Positions 1 to 8,276 of a DNA stretch of 55,467 nt are shown here, in pieces. Below the pieces are notes generated by a model. That model was not told the DNA's origin. It made no database searches and saw only the letters and a program-made list of their open reading frames with translations. Numbering within the stretch: position 1 is the first letter of the stretch; every line of letters starts with the position of its first letter. Both the position numbers and the translations under genes were made by a program. Source of the DNA: Mesobacillus subterraneus (GTDB taxonomy: Bacteria; Bacillota; Bacilli; Bacillales; Cytobacillaceae); assembly GCF_003937825.1 (NCBI RefSeq), contig NZ_RSFW01000024.1, positions 1-55,467 on the forward strand, written 5' to 3'.

Positions 1-25
1 AATCCGGTGGAGGAGCTGTGAAAAT

Positions 26-49
26 GTCCGAAGAGGCAGGACTTCGGAC
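26..49. repeat. Perfect 8-bp inverted repeat (hairpin)
   Basis: GTCCGAAG at 26-33 pairs with CTTCGGAC at 42-49 around an 8-nt loop. It is not followed by a T-run on the + strand, so it is not a classical terminator. It lies in the leader of the nucleotidyltransferase gene and could be a leader hairpin or the end of an upstream transcript. Confidence 0.4.
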
Positions 50-117
50 AAAATCTGATAGAGAACCCGTAAGAAAGCGAACAAAATTTCTTATGTTATA
101 CGAAAGGGCAGTAATCA

Positions 118-708
118 ATGCGAAAACAGCTTAAAAAAATGACGATCACTTCGGAACAAGACATCCTGGATTTAATCAAAAACGATCTGTGGATGATGGA
201 CATTATTAATACCGCATCAACACTGAAGTTAAATGACTGGTGTGTTTGCGCCGGGTTTGTGCGATCGAAGATTTGGGATGTAATTCTTGATTTCGACAAG
301 CGTACGGTTTTGTCGGATGTTGATGTAATTTTCCATGATGTAAATGTAATGGATGAATCTGAGGAAAAGAGATTTGAAACCATCCTGTCGGACCTTCACC
401 CAGGGATTCCATGGTCAGTAAAAAACCAGGCAAGGATGCATCAGGTCAATAACATCCCACCATATGTATCTTCTGCAGATGCCATTTCAAAATTCCCCGA
501 GACAGCGACCGCATTAGGGATCACATTGAATCCAGACGGAAGCTTAAAGCTTATCGCACCACACGGTATAGAAGATGTCGTAAAATTGAAGATAAAGCCC
601 ACGCCATATTTCAAGTCATCAGAACATTTAATGAAGATTTTTTCAAATCGGGTTAAGACAAAGAATTGGGAATCAGTCTGGAATGGCCTAAAAGTTGAGT
701 TAGAATAA
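118..708 (+). CDS. Nucleotidyltransferase family protein (NTP_transf_6/COG3575-like)
   Basis: The 196-residue protein resembles the bacterial NTP_transf_6 family of minimal nucleotidyltransferases. The visible signature is LSDVDVIFHD near residue 65, an acidic pair expected to bind the metal, preceded by a CAGFVRSKIWD segment that takes the place of the usual GG/S loop. No fused antitoxin or HEPN partner is adjacent, so a toxin role is not supported. The substrate is unknown. The start at 118 has only a weak GGG-rich RBS; a second in-frame ATG lies 7 codons later. It is a single-gene unit. Family assignment is from motif and overall sequence look; function is not assigned. Confidence 0.75.
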   Translation: MRKQLKKMTITSEQDILDLIKNDLWMMDIINTASTLKLNDWCVCAGFVRSKIWDVILDFDKRTVLSDVDVIFHDVNVMDESEEKRFETILSDLHPGIPWSVKNQARMHQVNNIPPYVSSADAISKFPETATALGITLNPDGSLKLIAPHGIEDVVKLKIKPTPYFKSSEHLMKIFSNRVKTKNWESVWNGLKVELE

Positions 709-744
709 AGTTACTGATAAAGATGTGATTAGAGACAGTGTTTT

Positions 745-897
745 CAATTGGCATCCTATATGATGACTGTGCTTATACAGCGGGTCTTTCTATACGACCC
801 TTTCGGTTATCACTACATGAATTGGGGTTATAGAATCTTCTTACTGGACCTTTTCGGCCATCACAGCTCAAATCAGGCTTACAGAAACTTTTCTCTT
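745..897. repeat. Degenerate 51-bp tandem repeat in intergenic DNA
   Basis: Two clear units are offset by 51 bp: TTTCGGTTATCAC at 801-813 against TTTCGGCCATCAC at 852-864, each followed by a GGTTATAGAA or GCTTACAGAA segment. A third, more diverged copy precedes them from about 745. Translated in one frame the units give a 17-residue periodicity, but there is no ribosome binding site and the frame runs through the terminator at 923-951, so coding is doubtful. Confidence 0.5.
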
Positions 898-922
898 AAT
901 CATCAATCATTGGATCGGAATC

Positions 923-951
923 AAAAAAGCTGCCCTCCGGCAGCTTTTTTT
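923..951. terminator. Bidirectional rho-independent terminator
   Basis: Stem AGCTGCC/GGCAGCT with loop CTCC is flanked by an A-run on the left and a T-run on the right. It lies between the end of the + strand region and the 3' end of the minus-strand glycerophosphodiesterase gene and can serve both strands. Confidence 0.85.
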
Positions 952-963
952 CACTTTAGCCAT

Positions 964-1884
964 TTAACTCCCAGCGGTCTCTGTATTGATCGACCCTTTG
1001 CCGGTTCGAAGTTTGATTACATCCGCCAATCTGTCAGGATAATTCGTGAACATGCCTGAAACGCCCCAGTCCAGCAGCATGATCATGTCTTCTTTTTCAT
1101 TAACTGTATAGGGGATCACAAGCAAGCCTGAATCCTTTACTTTTTTAACATAACCAGGGCTGATAGAGGTGAAATGCATCCCGACTCCAGAAGCATACTC
1201 CTTAATTTTATCTATTTCCAAATCAGTGATGACGGCAGGGGAGTAATAGGACAACAGCTGGATTAGCGGAATTGAATCGTCCATTTCATGAATCTTCTTC
1301 AGGCTCTCCACGCTAAAAGATTGAATCATTATTTTGTCAAAAGGAAGCTGGTCCCCAATAAGATTGTACTCATACAAGGTTTCTATAAGCTTTTCTTCCA
1401 TTCCCGGATAATCTTCTGGTGACTTCGTCTCGATAAAAAATTTAGCGTCAGTGCCGAAACGTTCGAGTATCTCAGGAAGGGTGGGGACCTGAAGACCCAT
1501 ATATTCAAGCTTGGCCCTTTCAGGATATGCTTCGTTAAACCAAGAGCCCGCATCGAGCTTCTTTAAATCGGCCACGTTTAACTCTTTTACCAATCCTTTT
1601 CCATTTGTGGTCCTGTCCAGACTTTCGTCATGTAAAGCAACCAGTTCTCCGTCCTTTGTCATTTGAAGATCGATTTCAATAAAATCGCCTTGCATACGCT
1701 GACCCATATCATATGACGCAAGAGTATGTTCAGGAGCGTAGCCCGAAGCTCCGCGATGTGAAATATTAAAGACAGCAGGAGGTACCTTCCCGAGGGCGCC
1801 AGCAGCAAACGCATGCACAGCTGAATTGCAAATCAGGATCAGGAAGGCTCCAGCAAATGCTATCTTTCTGCTTAAACCTTTCAT
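964..1884 (-). CDS. Secreted glycerophosphodiester phosphodiesterase
   Basis: The 306-residue protein belongs to the GDPD/GlpQ family, which hydrolyses glycerophosphodiesters to glycerol-3-phosphate and an alcohol. Residues 1-28 form a signal peptide (MKGLSRK, a hydrophobic core, then AFAAG), so it acts outside the membrane. Family motifs are HRGASGYAPEHT (about residues 43-54, first catalytic His), EIDLQMTKDGELVALHD (metal ligands and second His) and FIETKS in the barrel. A good GAGGAGA RBS precedes the ATG. It is monocistronic, ending in the shared terminator at 923-951. In Bacillus, glpQ-type genes are used to scavenge phosphate from phospholipid head groups or wall teichoic acid breakdown; which substrate is used here cannot be read from sequence. 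Confidence 0.93.
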   Translation of the reverse strand: MKGLSRKIAFAGAFLILICNSAVHAFAAGALGKVPPAVFNISHRGASGYAPEHTLASYDMGQRMQGDFIEIDLQMTKDGELVALHDESLDRTTNGKGLVKELNVADLKKLDAGSWFNEAYPERAKLEYMGLQVPTLPEILERFGTDAKFFIETKSPEDYPGMEEKLIETLYEYNLIGDQLPFDKIMIQSFSVESLKKIHEMDDSIPLIQLLSYYSPAVITDLEIDKIKEYASGVGMHFTSISPGYVKKVKDSGLLVIPYTVNEKEDMIMLLDWGVSGMFTNYPDRLADVIKLRTGKGSINTETAGS

Positions 1885-2005
1885 TTGAACAGTCTCCTCT
1901 CATGTCAAACCAGGCAGTTACTAGCGGGAGATTCCTCTATGACGTTATGTTTGAGTGTGAATATTATTTACATCTTTTCAGGATATATGACAGAAAGAAG
2001 CTTTG

Positions 2006-3304
2006 CTATTTCCATATTTTCCACCAGTTGCGTCTGGTTTGTTTTGCGGCTGCTGTTTCCCTGAAACTGTCGACCATATGCTTGAATGTTTCGTCCCGCT
2101 GTCTGATTTCATGGCGAAATTCTTCTCGTTCTTTTTCAAGGGTCCGTACAAAGAATTCTCTCTCCTGATTGATGACTTCATTTAAATTGGAGAGTTCCTG
2201 GTTCGTGCTTTCCCGACTATTGGAAACGTAGTCTGCCAGGATTTTAAACTCCTCAGCAACGGTCTCCGTTGTTTCATTCAGCTTTTTTGCCAGAATAGAC
2301 AATTCCTTGCTGGTTCCAGATGAGAGTTTCTCAACTGAACTTTCCAGCTTACCCAGCTTTTCATTCGTGCCTTTCGAATTCTTTGTCAGGCTGTTTGTCA
2401 ACGAAGTAATTTTCTCGGAGGTACCTTTTGAAACATTCGAAAGGCTGCCGGAAAGAGCAGTGATTTTTTCGGAAGTACCCTTCGAAACCTTCGAAACACT
2501 TTCCGTCAGCTTTGCCAGCTTATCTGTTGTTCCTTTAGTGGTCTTCTGGATATTTTCTGAAAGCTGCGCAATCTTCTCGGTTGTCCCTACAGACGCTTTG
2601 GAAACGCTGTCCGAGAGCTTAGTTATCATTTCATTCGTTCCTTTGGAAGCTTTCGCTAAGCTGAGCTTCAATTCGGAAGTGCCTTTCGAAACAGTCGAAA
2701 GCTCTGTCGTGATTGTCCCTAGCTTTTCGGTATTTTCCTCTGATGTCTTGGAGACCGTATCCGACAACATCATGATTTGTTCTGTTGTTCGTTCACCTGA
2801 TTTATAGATTGAATCGGAAATCGTTTTTACTGTGGTGAAAGTTCCCCTGGAAATCTCTTTTTTGACTTCCTCCAGTACCTCCTTGCGAATTCCGTTCCTG
2901 ATCTCCGACTTGACTTCAGCAATCAGCGCTTCCTTATACTGCTCCATGGCCACCATAAAAGCTTCGTAGCCCTCCTGGTGTTCCGGAACGGCAGGGGATA
3001 GAGGTTCTGCCGTCAGGCTGTTCTCATTCATCAAAGCTACGGATGCAGGGGCGCTATCCATATGCCTTTGCAAGAGGTCCTTGATCATTTCCTTGCTCAG
3101 GTTTTTATCACGCATTTGTTTGATTTTCATTAAAAGATCGATTTCAAAATCTGTATAAAATCTGGCACCTTGTTTCGTACGCGGAACGATTAAAAGGCCA
3201 GCAAGATCTTTTTCCCATTGTCTGATTGTACCGGATGGAACACTAATTTTCTTTGACACCTCTTTAATCGTATATGCCTTCATGAATTGCGTGTCTGTCA
3301 TCAT
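2006..3304 (-). CDS. MerR-type HTH protein with ten 18-residue helical repeats (DUF3967-like end)
   Basis: The start is taken at 3304 because AAAGGA sits 6 nt upstream; longer upstream reading lacks an RBS. The protein has 432 residues. Residues 8-80 form a MerR-like winged helix (AYTIKEVSKKISVPSGTIRQWE, then GARFYTDFEIDLLMKIKQM). From about residue 170 to 335 runs an array of the unit SKGT-[ST]-EK-hydrophobic-x-x-L-[ST], with the conserved acidic position recurring every 18 residues (one step of 14), ten units in all. The C-terminus is charged coiled coil ending in RRNWWKIWK, as in DUF3967 proteins. The architecture recalls RacA, a MerR-fold coiled-coil chromosome-anchoring protein of sporulating Bacillus, and plasmid-borne MerR/DUF3967 proteins, but homology to RacA is not shown. 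The 54-bp coding repeats should make the locus prone to copy-number change. Confidence 0.75.
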   Translation of the reverse strand: MMTDTQFMKAYTIKEVSKKISVPSGTIRQWEKDLAGLLIVPRTKQGARFYTDFEIDLLMKIKQMRDKNLSKEMIKDLLQRHMDSAPASVALMNENSLTAEPLSPAVPEHQEGYEAFMVAMEQYKEALIAEVKSEIRNGIRKEVLEEVKKEISRGTFTTVKTISDSIYKSGERTTEQIMMLSDTVSKTSEENTEKLGTITTELSTVSKGTSELKLSLAKASKGTNEMITKLSDSVSKASVGTTEKIAQLSENIQKTTKGTTDKLAKLTESVSKVSKGTSEKITALSGSLSNVSKGTSEKITSLTNSLTKNSKGTNEKLGKLESSVEKLSSGTSKELSILAKKLNETTETVAEEFKILADYVSNSRESTNQELSNLNEVINQEREFFVRTLEKEREEFRHEIRQRDETFKHMVDSFRETAAAKQTRRNWWKIWK

Positions 3305-3627
3305 GTACATTCCTTTCTGTTTTGGTTTTTGAAAAAGGGTGTACAGATACAATTCAGCATTGGTATTCCTGTTTTCCTGCATGCTGACAAAAGCTATCAA
3401 AAGTAGTGAAGATTCACCATATCAACTTGAAATCATACAATGTTCGCATATAGACAAAAACAAAATAGGATTTATCGTGATGATTTTCCAGATTTGATTT
3501 ACAATAGTCATGTAGTCATTATTTACTGAAGGGAACATGAGGAAAAGAATGTCGAAGATCGTTTGCCCTTACTACATATTCTCACTATTTTCGACTAACA
3601 ATTTCAGCTTTTACGGAGGGGTAAGGA
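3305..3627. other. Divergent intergenic region before aspartase
   Basis: This 323-nt stretch separates the MerR-like gene (minus) from the aspartase gene (plus). It is A+T-rich. A possible sigma-A promoter for the aspartase gene is TTTACA followed 16 nt later by TATTTA around 3500-3530. No riboswitch, small ORF with an RBS, or strong inverted repeat was seen. Confidence 0.4.
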
Positions 3628-5052
3628 ATGTCAGAGTTAAAAGTCCGGATTGAGAAGGATTTCCTTGGAACAAAAGAGGTCTTGGAAGACGCCTATTACG
3701 GGATACAAACTTTGAGGGCGGTCGAAAACTTCCCGATAACTGGTTATAGAATACATAGCGAACTGATCAAGGCAATGGCAATGGTCAAGAAGGCTGCGGC
3801 GCTTGCAAATATGGAAACTGGAAGGCTTTATGCCGGTATAGGGGAAATGATTGTAAAAGCAGCAGATGAAATCATTGAAGGCATGTGGCATGACCAGTTC
3901 ATCGTTGATCCAATCCAGGGCGGAGCAGGAACATCCATCAATATGAACACGAATGAAGTGATTGCCAACCGAGCACTGGAATTGATGGGGGAGAAAAAAG
4001 GCGATTATTTTACCTTGAGCCCTAATTCTCATGTGAATATGGCTCAATCAACAAATGATGCATTCCCTACCGCCATTCACTTATCTGTGCTTTCATTGCT
4101 GGATAAGCTGCTGGACACAATGCAGGTTATGAAAAATGTTTTTTCCCAAAAATCCAGGGAATTCGATGCCGTAATTAAAATGGGAAGGACACACCTTCAG
4201 GATGCTGTGCCAATTCGCCTGGGCCAGGAATTTGAAGCGTACACCAGAGTGGTTGAAAGGGATATAGAGCGAATCAAGCATACCCGCGAGCATCTTTTTG
4301 AAGTGAATATGGGTGCGACTGCCGTAGGTACTGGGCTTAATGCCAATCCGAAATATATCAAGAATGTTGTCCGACACCTATCTGAAATCAGCGGTTATCC
4401 TTTAAGGAATGCGGAGCATCTAGTGGACGCCACCCAAAATACAGATGCATACACAACGGTTTCTGCTGCCTTGAAGGTTTGCATGATGAATATGTCCAAG
4501 ATTGCAAATGACTTGCGTTTGATGGCTTCAGGACCTCGTGTTGGATTCAATGAAATTTCCCTGCCTGCGAGACAGCCTGGTTCATCCATTATGCCAGGAA
4601 AAGTGAATCCGGTCATGCCTGAGGTAATTAACCAAGTAGCGTTCCAGGTGATTGGAAATGACCATACAATTTGCCTGGCATCTGAAGCTGGACAACTGGA
4701 ACTGAATGTCATGGAACCTGTGCTCGTTTTCAATTTGATCCAATCGATCAGCATTATGAACAATGGCTTTAAAGTATTCACAGACCATTGCCTGGCCGGT
4801 ATTGAAGCCAATAAAGAAAAAACAGAAAAGGATGTTGAGCAGAGCGTAGGCATCATTACCGCTGTCAACCCACACTTGGGATATGAAGCGGTTTCGAGGA
4901 TTGCAAGAGAAGCGATCCTGACAGGGAAGTCCGTCCGGGAACTATGCCTTGCCTATGACGTACTGACAGAAGAAGAGCTTGACCTGATCTTAAACCCTTA
5001 TGAAATGACTAATCCGGGAATCGCCGGGGAAGAACTATTGAATAAGGACTAA
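3628..5052 (+). CDS. aspA: Aspartate ammonia-lyase (aspartase)
   Basis: The 474-residue protein is a full-length member of the aspartase/fumarase superfamily and deaminates L-aspartate to fumarate and ammonia in the cytoplasm. The catalytic mobile loop GSSIMPGKVNPVMPE is intact near residue 320, and the N-terminal part KDFLGTKEVLEDAYYGIQTLRA and the middle segment MGRTHLQDAVPIRLGQEF match aspartases rather than argininosuccinate lyase. A strong GGAGGGG RBS precedes the start. It is monocistronic with its own terminator. Unlike B. subtilis ansAB there is no asparaginase gene next to it, so it appears to serve aspartate catabolism alone. Confidence 0.95.
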   Translation: MSELKVRIEKDFLGTKEVLEDAYYGIQTLRAVENFPITGYRIHSELIKAMAMVKKAAALANMETGRLYAGIGEMIVKAADEIIEGMWHDQFIVDPIQGGAGTSINMNTNEVIANRALELMGEKKGDYFTLSPNSHVNMAQSTNDAFPTAIHLSVLSLLDKLLDTMQVMKNVFSQKSREFDAVIKMGRTHLQDAVPIRLGQEFEAYTRVVERDIERIKHTREHLFEVNMGATAVGTGLNANPKYIKNVVRHLSEISGYPLRNAEHLVDATQNTDAYTTVSAALKVCMMNMSKIANDLRLMASGPRVGFNEISLPARQPGSSIMPGKVNPVMPEVINQVAFQVIGNDHTICLASEAGQLELNVMEPVLVFNLIQSISIMNNGFKVFTDHCLAGIEANKEKTEKDVEQSVGIITAVNPHLGYEAVSRIAREAILTGKSVRELCLAYDVLTEEELDLILNPYEMTNPGIAGEELLNKD

Positions 5053-5056
5053 TGCT

Positions 5057-5090
5057 AAAAAGAGCCGCTGTCGTCGACAATGGCTCTTTT
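5057..5090. terminator. Bidirectional terminator
   Basis: AAAAGAGCC at 5057-5065 pairs with GGCTCTTTT at 5082-5090, between the convergent aspartase and MFS genes. Confidence 0.85.
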
Positions 5091-5094
5091 GCGT

Positions 5095-6351
5095 TTAACC
5101 GCTAAAACTGTTGAGGCTTGCGTTTTTACCACTTTGCTTTGAGCGGAGCAGAAGTACAGTACTGCCCAGGATAAAGGTCGCTATTCCGGCACCGATCAGC
5201 ACCCATGAAACGCCAATCCACCTTGCAAGGACAGCACCTGCAGCCGGGGCACCGAGCATCGAGAATGTTTGCAAAGAAGTAGCGGCAGCAGAAACTCTGC
5301 CCATCATTTGTTTTGGTGTTTCGGATTGAAGAACATATCCATATGGGACTCCTTCAGCAGATGCAAGGAGACCCAGCAGAAAAGCGCCAGCCATCCAACC
5401 CGGTTTGGGCAGGTCGAACAATCCTTTTGAGCCCAAACCAATCAAAACGATGAGGAGGCCGCTTAAGAGGGACGCTCCCGCCATTAAATGAATCGGTTTA
5501 TTTTTCCAGTCAGTCCATCTGCCAAGGAGCAGGGCACCAACCACACTTCCAAATCCGACTGAACTGACAAGCCAACCAAACTCTTCCTGCTCAAAGCGCA
5601 GATTTTGTGCCACAAAGACAAACAATCCATCATAAAGAAAGATGATGAAAAAGGCGATGGAAGAGAGGATGATCGCTGTCTTTAATACTCCCGTGGAAAA
5701 GATATGCCGGACCCCTTCAGACAGGTCCATGAAATAGGTGCCTTTTCTCGAGGATGCATGCTGGCTTTCCGTATCTGTTTCAATTTTTGGCAGGGCTATT
5801 AAAAAGAATATAGCAATAAGGAATCCCATTGCTTCAAACAGAAATGGGCTTTTTACTCCATAAAGGGCAATCAGTCCTCCACCGAGGGCAGGGCCGACAA
5901 TTTTCATCGTGTTAACAGAAAGCTGGCTTAAAGTCACCGCCTCAGGAAGCTCTTCCTCAGGAACGGTATGCCTGATGGCACTTTGCCTGGCTGGATCGTA
6001 TAGGGCGGCAACAGTGGATTTCAGGAAGATAAATAACAGCATCACGTATAAGTTTGGTGCGAAGAACAGCCCGGCTACGAAAACGATTCTTAACACCAGA
6101 CAGGTAATCATCAGGAATTTTTTTGGTAGCTTGTCGACAAAGACACTCGTAAGAGGCCCAATGATGACCCAAGGGATGCCCATCACGATAATGACTGATG
6201 CGATTGCTGTTTCACCGAGTCCCCAATGATAGGCGACGATGACTTGAATGGCAACAAAATCAAGCCAGTTGCCAAGATCGGAAAATACCTGGGCACCGAA
6301 AAGCGAACGATATGCCTTGTTCTTCAATGGTTTGAACATTCCAGCCTTCAT
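5095..6351 (-). CDS. Major facilitator superfamily transporter (drug-efflux type)
   Basis: The 418-residue polytopic membrane protein begins at 6351, where TTAGGAGG stands at ideal spacing; the ATG 10 codons upstream has no RBS and lies inside the PadR gene end. It has the pattern of about twelve hydrophobic helices and the N-terminal FKPLKNKAYRSLFGAQVFSDLGNWLDFVA segment typical of the EntS/MFS_3-like efflux branch. It follows the PadR gene by 11 nt, so the two form an operon, and PadR-repressed exporters usually respond to a toxic or phenolic compound. The exported substrate is unknown. Confidence 0.9.
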   Translation of the reverse strand: MKAGMFKPLKNKAYRSLFGAQVFSDLGNWLDFVAIQVIVAYHWGLGETAIASVIIVMGIPWVIIGPLTSVFVDKLPKKFLMITCLVLRIVFVAGLFFAPNLYVMLLFIFLKSTVAALYDPARQSAIRHTVPEEELPEAVTLSQLSVNTMKIVGPALGGGLIALYGVKSPFLFEAMGFLIAIFFLIALPKIETDTESQHASSRKGTYFMDLSEGVRHIFSTGVLKTAIILSSIAFFIIFLYDGLFVFVAQNLRFEQEEFGWLVSSVGFGSVVGALLLGRWTDWKNKPIHLMAGASLLSGLLIVLIGLGSKGLFDLPKPGWMAGAFLLGLLASAEGVPYGYVLQSETPKQMMGRVSAAATSLQTFSMLGAPAAGAVLARWIGVSWVLIGAGIATFILGSTVLLLRSKQSGKNASLNSFSG

Positions 6352-6362
6352 GATCCAGCCTC

Positions 6363-6965
6363 CTAATGATCTTTCTTCCATGCCATCCTTCTTCGTTCAA
6401 GCTGCTTTTCTCCAAGGTTATAAGGGTCCTGACCGGCAGGCATTTCATCATTCTCAATTGCCAGGATTGATTCATCTGCCCATTGCAATTCCGCTTCCAG
6501 CTTTAATTCTGCATATCTGATTGCAAGCATGCCCACATCGTTAATAAACGAAGTATTATTTTGTTTCCATTTCCTGATATAGTCTAAGAGCTCAACAGCT
6601 TCTTTACGTCTTTCCTTTATATGGTCAGAAAGGAGGTTAAGATCCATTTCACGGTGCCAGGCTGCCATCTTCATGAACAGTTCATCCTTGATAGAAGGAG
6701 GAGCAGGGTTTTTGGAAAGCCATGAATCTAATTCCTCCCAACCTTTCGCAGTAAGTTCATATAATTTTTTCCTTCTGCCCTCAGATTCTGACTCGATCGT
6801 TACAATAAATCCTTCTTCCTCTAGCTTTTTCAGCTTGGGATAAAGGCTCCCATAGCTTAGACCCCAATACAAACCTGCTGCTTTATGCTCAAATTCTCCC
6901 TTGATGTCATATCCTGTACTTGGTTGAAAGCTAATAACAGCCAGTATCGAATGCTCAATTGACAT
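6363..6965 (-). CDS. PadR-family transcriptional regulator
   Basis: The 200-residue protein starts at 6965 with GGGAGG upstream; the frame upstream of this is open but runs through the promoter. Residues 1-85 form the PadR winged helix (MSIEHSILAVISFQPSTGYDIKGEF, SYGSLYPKLKKLEEEGFI, and the wing ESEGRRKKLYELTAKG). The rest is the helical PadR C-terminal dimerisation domain (Vir_act_alpha_C type). It is first in an operon with the MFS exporter, and its own promoter is overlaid by a repeated palindrome, indicating autorepression and control of the exporter. Confidence 0.92.
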   Translation of the reverse strand: MSIEHSILAVISFQPSTGYDIKGEFEHKAAGLYWGLSYGSLYPKLKKLEEEGFIVTIESESEGRRKKLYELTAKGWEELDSWLSKNPAPPSIKDELFMKMAAWHREMDLNLLSDHIKERRKEAVELLDYIRKWKQNNTSFINDVGMLAIRYAELKLEAELQWADESILAIENDEMPAGQDPYNLGEKQLERRRMAWKKDH

Positions 6966-6983
6966 GTAAAATGCCTCCCTGAA

Positions 6984-7006
6984 TGATATATCAACTTGAT
7001 ATATCA
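6984..7006. promoter_or_regulatory. Probable PadR operator: two TGATATATCA palindromes
   Basis: Two identical self-complementary decamers TGATATATCA (6984-6993 and 6997-7006) are separated by 3 bp, between the -10 box and the RBS of the padR-MFS operon. PadR proteins bind this kind of dyad as dimers. The direct pairing of two palindromes suggests two dimers. Inference from position and symmetry. Confidence 0.65.
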
Positions 7007-7008
7007 TA

Positions 7009-7037
7009 ATGATATGTTGGTTCAATGGAATTGTCAA
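7009..7037 (-). promoter_or_regulatory. Sigma-A promoter of the padR-MFS operon
   Basis: Read on the minus strand: TTGACA at 7037-7032, a 17-nt spacer, and TATCAT at 7014-7009. Both hexamers are near consensus and the operator begins just downstream of the -10. Confidence 0.75.
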
Positions 7038-7110
7038 AATATTTCCTTCGTCAAGATTCGCACGGCATTCCCTGGAAGAGGCAAGGCAATCATGTGCGCT
7101 GATTGCAATA

Positions 7111-7142
7111 AAAAAAACGGAACTCTTGGAGTTCCGTTTTTT
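7111..7142. terminator. Terminator behind the HAD phosphatase gene
   Basis: ACGGAACTC and GAGTTCCGT pair, flanked by A- and T-runs. It is positioned just after the minus-strand phosphatase stop and can act in both directions. Confidence 0.8.
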
Positions 7143-7930
7143 CATCCTATTAATCCCAGCGACTTTAATCCATTATAAATTCCCGAATCCATAACACTGG
7201 TTGTTTTATGACTTGCATGCTGGAAGAGTTCTGGATGAGCATTGCCCATTGCAAATCCTACACCCACATAGGCTAGCATTTCTTTATCGTTCATTCCATC
7301 TCCAAACGCAATCGAGCTTTCACGTTCGATCCCCAGCTTTTTCAATAATAATTCCACACCGACGCCTTTATTGACCCTGTCCCTGATCACATCGAAACAA
7401 TGTTGCATTCCTTCGACATTAACTTGTGATAGGTGGATTCCCGAACTAAATTGATATCGTTCATGCCCCAATTTCCCTGTGGTGATGATGGTCAACCCAA
7501 GAATATCATTGATGACCTTTTCCGTAAAAATGGCATTCTGTGTTAAATGGAATTGATGAAGAAAGCTTTTGACTAATTCAGATTCCAGATCAGTCAAGTA
7601 ATTCTTATTATTGGTATACAAGACCACTTCATCGCCATTCTGTTTGGCTACATCGAGAATGTATCTGACATCCTCTGCATTCATTGCTTCAGCAAAAATG
7701 GTTTCCCCTTCATAAATCCCGAGCGCACCATTGTAACCGATGAATGAGGAAATCTGGGGTTCTTCTCCAAGATCAGCTATTTCATGGATGGGTCTGCCGG
7801 TAGCGAGGACGACTTCAATCTCCTGTCTTTTCATCTCAGCAATCGCTGCTTTGGTTGAATTCTCGATTGTATCATCTGGTTTTAGAATCGTTCCATCAAT
7901 ATCTAAAAATAAAATATTATATTCTTTCAT
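7142..7930 (-). CDS. HAD-superfamily Cof-type phosphatase
   Basis: The 262-residue cytoplasmic protein is a HAD type IIB hydrolase of the Cof family, which dephosphorylates sugar phosphates or cofactors such as FMN and PLP. Motif I is FLDIDGTIL (nucleophile and acid Asp at residues 10 and 12), motif II ATGRP, and motif III/IV is the Lys in KKLGIERESSIAFGDGMNDKEML with the Asp pair. The cap domain lies between. An AGGAG RBS precedes the start. It is monocistronic. Substrate cannot be told from sequence. Confidence 0.9.
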   Translation of the reverse strand: MKEYNILFLDIDGTILKPDDTIENSTKAAIAEMKRQEIEVVLATGRPIHEIADLGEEPQISSFIGYNGALGIYEGETIFAEAMNAEDVRYILDVAKQNGDEVVLYTNNKNYLTDLESELVKSFLHQFHLTQNAIFTEKVINDILGLTIITTGKLGHERYQFSSGIHLSQVNVEGMQHCFDVIRDRVNKGVGVELLLKKLGIERESSIAFGDGMNDKEMLAYVGVGFAMGNAHPELFQHASHKTTSVMDSGIYNGLKSLGLIG

Positions 7931-8024
7931 TTCAAGCTCCTGTCCAAAGTTGATTATTAATTAGTTTGACATAACACTCAGAAAGTTATCAAACATTTGA
8001 GTTTGCAAAAGAAAAGGATTGCTT

Positions 8025-8050
8025 GTTTATCTATTTAAGCAACAGGGTAC
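8025..8050 (+). promoter_or_regulatory. Sigma-B-type promoter
   Basis: GTTTAT at 8025-8030, 14-nt spacer, GGGTAC at 8045-8050. This agrees with the sigma-B consensus GTTTAA-N12-14-GGGTAT. It lies about 40 nt upstream of the small membrane protein gene. Confidence 0.65.
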
Positions 8051-8087
8051 ACTTTAAGTAAGATTTCAAGGAAGGGAGATGTTCCTT

Positions 8088-8240
8088 ATGTTGTGGACAA
8101 TCGCAGCAATATTGCTTGTTTTATGGGTACTTGGACTTGTATTCGAAATCGCTGGAGGAATCATTCACATTCTGCTCGTGATTGGCATAATCCTGATTGC
8201 ATATAATGCCATAAAAGGACGGGCAACCGGACCAAAATAG
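8088..8240 (+). CDS. Small membrane protein, lmo0937/DUF5670 family
   Basis: A 50-residue protein beginning MLWTIAAILLVLWVLGLVFE and continuing with a second hydrophobic helix (GGIIHILLVIGIILIAYNAI) before a short basic tail. This two-helix layout is that of the lmo0937 family of tiny membrane proteins. An AAGGGAGA RBS stands 7 nt upstream. The upstream sigma-B-type promoter agrees with the general-stress expression known for Listeria lmo0937. Molecular role unknown. Confidence 0.85.
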   Translation: MLWTIAAILLVLWVLGLVFEIAGGIIHILLVIGIILIAYNAIKGRATGPK

Positions 8241-8246
8241 GAAAAC

Positions 8247-8276
8247 AGGCAGCGGCACTTAAGCCGCTGCTTTTTG
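8247..8276 (+). terminator. Terminator
   Basis: GCAGCGGC and GCCGCTGC pair around ACTTAA, followed by TTTTTG, directly behind the small membrane protein gene. Confidence 0.85.

Noticed and set aside
748-1059. 103-codon + strand open frame
   Set aside because: No RBS, runs through the terminator at 923-951 and into the antisense of the GDPD gene; low-complexity repeat translation.
2307-2807. 166-codon + strand open frame with a regular pattern
   Set aside because: It is the antisense of the 18-residue repeat array of the MerR-like gene.
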